Assembly (NCBI GenBank): GCA_964584325.1
Contig: CAZOZP010000096.1
Span: forward strand, 1 to 8,204
DNA: 8,204 bases
Direction: 5' to 3'
Origin: CAZOZP01 sp964584325
GTDB taxonomy: Bacteria > Bacteroidota > Ignavibacteria > Ignavibacteriales > Melioribacteraceae
A program made the position numbers and the translations under genes. The notes under the pieces are model-generated. The model did not search any database and was not told the origin of the DNA. It saw only the letters and a program-made list of their open reading frames with translations. Shown one piece after another: positions 5,260 through 8,204 of this stretch; the first letter of the stretch is position 1; the number at the start of each line of letters is the position of its first letter.

Positions 5260-5605
5260 TGATAAGATTAAAGAGTTGCAGAAAATCAAAGAAGAGTGTG
5301 GAAATATTGATTTAGATAGTGACTGTGTTTCTTTAGAGAAAAAGGTAGAACGTCTTTTTGATCCTATTTTTTATAAATATAACTTTGGCTGTGGAGATAG
5401 TACTAAAGTAAAGAATGGGAATATAAGAATTTTTAGTTATCGTTTAGATGAAGAGTGGGATGGTTTAAGTGGGATAGGTCATGTGATTCCTTTGGTTGAT
5501 CATCTTAAGAAGAATACTGAATATAGTATTAACCCCGTTTTAAAACATAATTGGTTTTTCGGAACAATAGTTGAGATATGGGTTCCGATAGAGGAGATAT
5601 TATGA
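5249..5605 (+). CDS. Hypothetical protein, 118 aa
   Basis: The start is GTG at 5249, six bases after GAGGGA and inside the end of the previous gene; no ATG is available near it. The protein begins with a Lys/Glu-rich helix, followed by a Gly/Asp-rich middle and beta-like segments (GNIRIFSYRLDEEWDG, FFGTIVEIWVPIEEI). Cys at 17, 26 and 48 form no recognised motif. No family recognised. The TGA overlaps ATG 5602 in an ATGA junction. Confidence 0.8.
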   Translation: MKVNDKIKELQKIKEECGNIDLDSDCVSLEKKVERLFDPIFYKYNFGCGDSTKVKNGNIRIFSYRLDEEWDGLSGIGHVIPLVDHLKKNTEYSINPVLKHNWFFGTIVEIWVPIEEIL

Positions 5606-5643
5606 AGGTTGAAACGAAGCATTCTTGGGAAGTGAATGAATGA
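5602..5643 (+). CDS. Possible 13-aa micro-ORF
   Basis: ATG at 5602 overlaps the previous TGA, is six bases downstream of GAGGAGAT, and reads MKVETKHSWEVNE to TGA 5641-5643, which in turn overlaps ATG 5640. It fills the gap between two coupled genes and has a better ribosome site than the gene after it. It may be a real micro-peptide, but more probably keeps ribosomes moving into the next gene, or is the scar of a lost gene. Confidence 0.4.
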   Translation: MKVETKHSWEVNE

Positions 5644-5921
5644 CTAAGTTTAGTAAGGAAGAGATTAAGGATATAATTCGGGATAGGAATGATTTTGATA
5701 GAGAGATGGAGCGAATACAGAATCACTTGGATGATTGTTATTCATTGGTTTATAAAGATGGCAAGCTCTTGGTTGTGCATGAGGATTATTTCGGATATGA
5801 GAATGCGATTATTTTCACGGTTGGCCATCCAGAAACTGATTGGTCGAATAATATGTTGAAAGATATTGCGGTTAAAACTGTGAAATTGATGAATAAATAT
5901 CAAAATGAATTAATTGATTAA
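5640..5921 (+). CDS. Hypothetical acidic protein, 93 aa
   Basis: ATG at 5640 overlaps the stop of the 13-codon frame (ATGA). GGAAGTGA just upstream is close for a ribosome site, so initiation by coupling is likely. The first 30 residues are a charged helix (SKEEIKDIIRDRNDFDREMERI), followed by strand-like YSLVYKDGKLLVVHEDY and a closing helix (MLKDIAVKTVKLMNKYQNEL). One Cys. No family recognised. The end (ELID, TAA TAA) is followed by AAATTGAGCGA, which resembles the end of the gene at 4219 and may be a relic of gene exchange. Confidence 0.8.
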   Translation: MTKFSKEEIKDIIRDRNDFDREMERIQNHLDDCYSLVYKDGKLLVVHEDYFGYENAIIFTVGHPETDWSNNMLKDIAVKTVKLMNKYQNELID

Positions 5922-5963
5922 TAAATTGAGCGATTAAAGTATTACTGTGCGGGAGGTGATATC

Positions 5964-6080
5964 GTGGAAGCTGTGACTATTTATGCTGGGGGTTTGCTCT
6001 GGTGGTGTTGTTTGTTGTTTTTGGCTAGTGTTGTGATTGGTGTTTTAGCTACTTTATTTATGGCTGCTGCCAGCCAGTAA
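5964..6080 (+). CDS. Small membrane protein, 38 aa
   Basis: GTG at 5964 follows the strongest ribosome site of the window, GGGAGGTGAT (5951-5960), by three bases. Residues 10-33 are continuously hydrophobic (GLLWWCCLLFLASVVIGVL and onward), giving one membrane pass with an adjacent Trp-Trp-Cys-Cys interface; the ends carry almost no charge. It is the last gene before the terminator of the first gene run. The strong site implies high expression, which would suit a structural or lysis peptide, but that is inference. Confidence 0.72.
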   Translation: MEAVTIYAGGLLWWCCLLFLASVVIGVLATLFMAAASQ

Positions 6081-6085
6081 ACGTT

Positions 6086-6110
6086 TTCCCTTTGGGGAAT
6101 TTATTTTTTT
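6086..6110 (+). terminator. Hairpin plus T-tract closing the first gene run
   Basis: TTCCC (6086-6090) and GGGAA (6095-6099) can pair around a four-base loop, followed by a run of ten T with one A (6100-6110). It lies six bases after the stop of the 5964 gene. The hairpin is short, but the T-tract alone is the usual terminator in archaea. Confidence 0.6.
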
Positions 6111-6174
6111 AAAATTTCGACTTAACGTTAACCCACCTAAAAATTATATTATTACAAATTGTGAAGGGTATACG

Positions 6175-6280
6175 TAAGTTAGGTTTGCCTAACTTATGCT
6201 TCCTTTAGTCTACCCTAACTTTTTTTAGGCTCTCCTAACTTAGTTAGGTAAACCTAACTTCAATTGTTAGGCTCACCTAA
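6175..6280. repeat. Cluster of TTAGG-N4-CCTAA palindromes
   Basis: Four perfect copies lie at 6179-6192, 6225-6238, 6244-6257 and 6267-6280. A degenerate one at 6205-6218 (TTAGT instead of TTAGG) has the same length. Centres are 19 to 26 bases apart, close to two helical turns, so bound dimers would lie on roughly the same DNA face. The first copy extends to TAAGTTAGG-TTTG-CCTAACTTA (6175-6196). Arms are constant and the four central bases vary, as in binding sites of a dimeric regulator. Confidence 0.85.
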
Positions 6281-6309
6281 TCCAGATGTTACAGAATACT
6301 AACTATACT

Positions 6310-6379
6310 TATAAGTTATAACTAATAAGTTAAAAGGTATAAGTTATAACTGATAAGTTAAAAGGTATAAGTTATAACA
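6310..6379. repeat. 28-bp direct repeat, 2.5 copies
   Basis: Units at 6310-6337 and 6338-6365 differ at one base (A6324 versus G6352). A partial third unit of 13 bases, starting TATAAGTTATAAC, follows at 6366. Each unit carries the perfect palindrome AGTTATAACT (6314-6323, 6342-6351; last base changed in the third). The units are directly adjacent, like iterons. Confidence 0.9.
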
Positions 6380-6393
6380 TTAGGATTACCTAA
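6380..6393. promoter_or_regulatory. Promoter-proximal TTAGG-N4-CCTAA palindrome
   Basis: TTAGG-ATTA-CCTAA is a perfect copy of the array motif, separated from the cluster by the 28-bp repeats and ending 28 bases before the TATA box at 6422. Its place just upstream of the promoter elements would let a bound protein block or recruit the transcription factors. Confidence 0.7.
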
Positions 6394-6415
6394 CATAAAG
6401 ATCCTGGATACAAAC

Positions 6416-6440
6416 AAAACATTTATATACTACTCTAAAC
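6416..6440 (+). promoter_or_regulatory. Promoter of the second operon (TATA box)
   Basis: TTTATATA at 6422-6429 is a canonical archaeal TATA box, preceded by an A-rich AAAACA that could serve as the TFB recognition element. Transcription would be expected to start near 6447-6455, leaving a 25-30-base leader before ATG 6478. The 19 bases starting at the box (6422-6440) match 18 of 19 at the second promoter (7888-7906), including the downstream ACTAC-Y-TAAAC. The strong match supports function and suggests a shared control site. Confidence 0.7.
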
Positions 6441-6477
6441 ATAGATATAATTAATACTATACTTGGAGGGATCAAAC

Positions 6478-6546
6478 ATGAAAAACGCAACATTTAAAAC
6501 ACGTATAAATTTTCAGGAAGTGATAATATGTTTGAGAACTGTATAA
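6478..6546 (+). CDS. Possible leader peptide, 22 aa
   Basis: ATG at 6478 is seven bases after GGAGGG (6465-6470) and is the first start downstream of the promoter. The peptide reads MKNATFKTRINFQEVIICLR plus TV and stops at 6544-6546. It overlaps the next start, whose ribosome site GGAAGTGAT (6516-6524) lies within it. Its first three residues (MKN) and promoter distance match those of the gene at 7943, so it may be the truncated start of a duplicated gene. A regulatory leader or a real small protein are alternatives. Confidence 0.5.
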   Translation: MKNATFKTRINFQEVIICLRTV

Positions 6547-6659
6547 TAAAATCAAGGGAGGAAGACCCAAGGATTAGTTTAGCACGTGCCAGGTTGATCA
6601 ATAACAATATGATCGATACCGACAAGGAACATTATAAAAGAGTGAGGGATCTACTATGA
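6528..6659 (+). CDS. Hypothetical small basic protein, 43 aa
   Basis: ATG at 6528 follows GGAAGTGAT by three bases. The product is basic and helical (SREEDPRISLARARLINNN, then HYKRVRDLL) with one Cys. Its sequence is less AT-biased (CGT GCC AGG) than the genes that follow. The TGA overlaps ATG 6656 (ATGA). It may be a nucleic-acid-binding peptide or a fragment of a larger protein; no family recognised. Confidence 0.65.
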   Translation: MFENCIIKSREEDPRISLARARLINNNMIDTDKEHYKRVRDLL

Positions 6660-6925
6660 ATTATGAAAAGATGCTAAAAAAACATGGAAATACTCAAGAA
6701 AAAATAAAACAAACAATAAATAAGGCAATAGATGAAAGAGTAACAGAAATAGAAATTTATTCTGAAAATAGATTAAATACAATATATAGGCATTTTCTAG
6801 GTTCTAATAATGCAACATTATATATCAATAATTCATACAAAATAGCTATCAAAGATATTAAAATGGCAGAAATACATAACTATCTGGATGGTCACAAGTC
6901 ATTAAATATATGGGTGTTACTATGA
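6656..6925 (+). CDS. Hypothetical protein, 89 aa
   Basis: ATG at 6656 overlaps the previous stop, with GAGGGAT (6643-6649) as the ribosome site. The N-terminal half is Lys/Glu-rich and helical (KMLKKHGNTQEKIKQTINKA), followed by strand-like TEIEIYSENRLNTIY and a C-terminal LNIWVLL. No Cys. No family recognised. Codons are almost all A/T-ending, with ATA the common isoleucine codon. The stop overlaps the next start in ATGA. Confidence 0.78.
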   Translation: MNYEKMLKKHGNTQEKIKQTINKAIDERVTEIEIYSENRLNTIYRHFLGSNNATLYINNSYKIAIKDIKMAEIHNYLDGHKSLNIWVLL

Positions 6926-7035
6926 ACCTACACCAGTTTATAAATAACTACCCAAGGATATCTTTTTTTATCGCCGTCGTATTTGTTTGTTTGGCAACGG
7001 CATTAATTAATAGATTACTAACTGGAGGAATATAA
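6922..7035 (+). CDS. Tiny one-pass membrane protein, 37 aa
   Basis: ATG at 6922 is in an ATGA overlap with the previous stop. Residues 13-29 (ISFFIAVVFVCLATALI) form a membrane helix flanked by Arg12 and Arg31. The TAA is preceded by GGAGGAAT, the ribosome site of the next gene, so its last residues (TGGI) are set by that site. This is the fourth tiny membrane protein in the window. Function unknown. Confidence 0.7.
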   Translation: MNLHQFINNYPRISFFIAVVFVCLATALINRLLTGGI

Positions 7036-7036
7036 A

Positions 7037-7441
7037 ATGAAGTTAGAAATATTATCAAGAGATAAGACTAAAAAGAATATACGAACAATAAAAGAATTTA
7101 AAATATGTAATTTATTAAGTATCGATATAAACAACTTCTTAGTTCATGAATTAGATATATATGATATTGATCAAATAGGGAATAATAAATTAAGAATAAC
7201 CATGTATAAAAATAGTTATGATATAAATAAATTTATAAATGAATTTAAAAAAGTATATAAAAATATTTTTAGTTATAACGGATTAGGTGAACTATTTAAA
7301 CATATTGAAATAAGATATAATAATTGCAAATATTATGATCATGATAATACCTACAATCAAAAAGAATTAGATCATATATTTGATTTAAGAAATAATCTAA
7401 TCTTAAAAAGGAACTATCAAATAGAATATATAAATCAATAA
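7037..7441 (+). CDS. Hypothetical Asn/Tyr-rich protein, 134 aa
   Basis: ATG at 7037 follows ACTGGAGGAATATAAA. The protein is rich in Asn, Ile, Tyr, Lys and Asp, as expected for very AT-rich coding DNA. Near the start it reads KNIRTIKEFKI, which resembles KSLQDIKDFNI of the gene at 7474. Both genes also share the upstream sequence and the T-tract downstream, so they are probably paralogous. Predicted mixed alpha/beta; two Cys; no membrane segment. No family recognised. Confidence 0.82.
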   Translation: MKLEILSRDKTKKNIRTIKEFKICNLLSIDINNFLVHELDIYDIDQIGNNKLRITMYKNSYDINKFINEFKKVYKNIFSYNGLGELFKHIEIRYNNCKYYDHDNTYNQKELDHIFDLRNNLILKRNYQIEYINQ

Positions 7442-7459
7442 TTTATTTTTTTTATTAAC
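7442..7459 (+). terminator. T-tract terminator or attenuator
   Basis: TTTATTTTTTTTATTAAC begins right after TAA 7439-7441, with eight consecutive T. The same 18 bases follow the stop at 7743. T-tracts directly after stops are typical archaeal terminators. As no promoter separates it from the gene at 7474, termination here is probably partial. Confidence 0.6.
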
Positions 7460-7473
7460 TGGAGGGATATAAA

Positions 7474-7743
7474 ATGATATATGATATAAGAAATAATAAA
7501 AGCCTACAAGATATCAAAGACTTTAATATTAAATTAAGTAACTGTAACCCTGAATTAATTATATCTAATATTGAATATATTATATATAATAAGGGTATTT
7601 TATTCGGTGATAAAATAGAAATACAGTTATCAGATGATGACCAAGAAATATATGATCTTTTTATCTATCATCAAAACAAATATATTGGTAATATAACTTG
7701 CTCCAATATTCAATTAAATAAACAAGATGTAGAAATATACTAA
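7474..7743 (+). CDS. Hypothetical acidic protein, 89 aa
   Basis: ATG at 7474 follows ACTGGAGGGATATAAA, nearly the same 19-base stretch as before the gene at 7037. The protein starts MIYDIRNNKSLQDIKDFNIK and is rich in Ile, Asn and Asp, with strand-like repeats (GDKIEIQLSDDDQEIYDLFIY). The short match in the N-terminal segment and the shared flanks make it a likely diverged, shorter paralogue of the 134-aa protein. Two Cys. No family recognised. Confidence 0.8.
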   Translation: MIYDIRNNKSLQDIKDFNIKLSNCNPELIISNIEYIIYNKGILFGDKIEIQLSDDDQEIYDLFIYHQNKYIGNITCSNIQLNKQDVEIY

Positions 7744-7761
7744 TTTATTTTTTTTATTAAC
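7744..7761 (+). terminator. T-tract terminator of the second operon
   Basis: An exact copy of the 18-base T-tract at 7442-7459, directly after TAA 7741-7743. Here it is followed by about 180 noncoding bases and a new promoter, so it probably ends the operon. Confidence 0.7.
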
Positions 7762-7887
7762 CTGTTATTGTTATTGATAACTAACTATAAAGTAATTTAT
7801 TGGTCTATTTACTACTTTTGATATATATCAATTGCTTAATTTGTTACTTATTCACGTTAATTTATTGGTTGATCAATAATAATAAAG
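7762..7887. promoter_or_regulatory. Noncoding region upstream of second promoter
   Basis: There is no gene here. Visible elements are TAATTTATTGGT as a 12-bp direct repeat at 7793-7804 and 7858-7869, a perfect 14-bp palindrome TTGATATATATCAA at 7818-7831, and TTGATCAA at 7868-7875. ACTAACTATA at 7780 also occurs at 6298 in the first control region. TTAGG-type palindromes are absent, so this promoter is probably not under the same control as the first one. Confidence 0.5.
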
Positions 7888-7906
7888 TTTATATACTACT
7901 TTAAAC
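7883..7906 (+). promoter_or_regulatory. Second promoter (TATA box)
   Basis: TTTATATA at 7888-7895 is preceded by ATAAAG. The distance from the box to ATG 7943 is 55 bases, against 56 at the first promoter, and 18 of 19 bases are identical. As a bacterial promoter it could be read as TTGATC, 17 bases, TATACT, but the first promoter has no comparable -35 box. Confidence 0.7.
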
Positions 7907-7942
7907 TTACTATTATTAACAATTAAAAAAGAGGTTAAAAAA

Positions 7943-8203
7943 ATGAAAAATGTAAAAGTAAAAGCTTTTAATACAGAACTGGAAATAAAAAGAACTGAAA
8001 AATTAAACAAAGCTACATATTTAAGAGTAGATGAAATAAAAGCTATCAATAAATATATAGCTTTATTCAGTACAAACATAGAACCTTTAACGGTTGAGGA
8101 AAACTATTTGATCAACCTAACAGATCAATATAATATATATAAAGTATTAGATATATTCAGTGATATCGATCTTAATGAATTTTTTGAAAGAGTGATCTTA
8201 TGA
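7943..8203 (+). CDS. Hypothetical protein, 86 aa
   Basis: ATG at 7943 follows GAGGTTA by six bases, downstream of the second promoter. The N-terminus (KVKAFNTELEIKR) is strand-like, followed by helical segments (RVDEIKAINKYIALF, YKVLDIFSDIDLNEFFERV). No Cys. No family recognised. The promoter and first residues (MKN) match those of the 22-aa leader at 6478. The TGA overlaps the next ATG (ATGA). Confidence 0.8.
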   Translation: MKNVKVKAFNTELEIKRTEKLNKATYLRVDEIKAINKYIALFSTNIEPLTVEENYLINLTDQYNIYKVLDIFSDIDLNEFFERVIL

Positions 8204-8204
8204 A
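8200..8204 (+). CDS. First bases of a further gene (partial)
   Basis: ATGAA at the right edge overlaps the preceding TGA in the same ATGA junction used at 6656 and 6922. Only the start is inside the window, so the product is unknown. Confidence 0.45.

Larger units (their letters stand above)
6111..6421. promoter_or_regulatory. Noncoding control region with two repeat systems
   Basis: About 310 bases with no credible gene on either strand lie between the terminator and the promoter of the second operon. It contains an array of TTAGG-N4-CCTAA palindromes, 2.5 units of a 28-bp direct repeat, and AT-rich spacers. Such a combination is typical of operator arrays of mobile elements and of iteron-type replication origins. 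Which applies here cannot be read from the sequence. Confidence 0.7.

Noticed and set aside
6310..6379. CRISPR array
   Set aside because: The 28-bp units are directly adjacent without unique spacers, there are only 2.5 of them, and no cas gene is present.
7271..7288. AGTTATAAC followed by TTAGG inside the 134-aa gene, resembling the control-region repeats
   Set aside because: No CCTAA arm follows and short AT-rich matches are expected by chance.
7578..7591. 14-bp palindrome TATTATATATAATA in the gene at 7474
   Set aside because: Pure A/T low-complexity sequence in coding DNA; no reason to see a site in it.
6592..7879. GGTTGATCAATAA repeated at 6592 and 7867
   Set aside because: One copy is inside a coding region and the other in a promoter region; 13 bases is only slightly above chance expectation in AT-rich DNA.

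Overview
The window looks like part of a small, AT-rich mobile genome, most likely an archaeal virus or plasmid, possibly of a methanogen. Seen directly: densely stacked short genes, all on the + strand; strong ribosome sites of the GGAGGTGAT type; T-run terminators right after stop codons; and two near-identical TATA-type promoters (TTTATATA) in the last quarter. The TATA boxes and T-tracts favour an archaeal host. A low-GC bacterial phage is not fully excluded, because the second promoter can also be read as TTGATC-17 bp-TATACT. No replication, structural, integrase or lysis gene is recognisable, so the type of element is inferred from style only.

Layout. (1) Positions 1-6080 hold one long operon-like run of about two dozen small genes, nearly all hypothetical, separated by a few bases or overlapping by ATGA. 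They include a leucine-zipper-like protein, a candidate winged-helix protein, three Cys-rich putative zinc proteins sharing C-x2-C-x13-C, a CPWCG zinc-ribbon-like protein, a candidate ribbon-helix-helix protein, three tiny membrane proteins and a decayed winged-helix remnant. Many ribosome sites lie inside the end of the preceding gene, so several proteins end in Gly-Asp. A perfect 24-bp palindrome lies inside one gene. A terminator-like hairpin with a T-tract closes the run. (2) Positions 6111-6421 form a noncoding control region with five perfect TTAGG-N4-CCTAA palindromes, one degenerate copy, and 2.5 copies of a 28-bp direct repeat. A further palindrome of the same type lies 2.3 kb upstream inside a gene. 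This is the best candidate for an operator array or replication origin. (3) Positions 6422-7761 form a second, even more AT-rich operon: promoter, 22-aa leader, small hypothetical genes, a one-pass membrane protein, and two genes framed by the same 5' and 3' sequence. (4) Positions 7762-8204 hold a second promoter region that repeats the core of the first, one gene, and the first codon of another.

How the genes work together can only be inferred. Start-stop overlaps imply coupled translation. The palindrome array next to the first promoter implies control by a DNA-binding protein, for which the small winged-helix and ribbon-helix-helix candidates are local suspects. No enzyme or pathway could be assigned.
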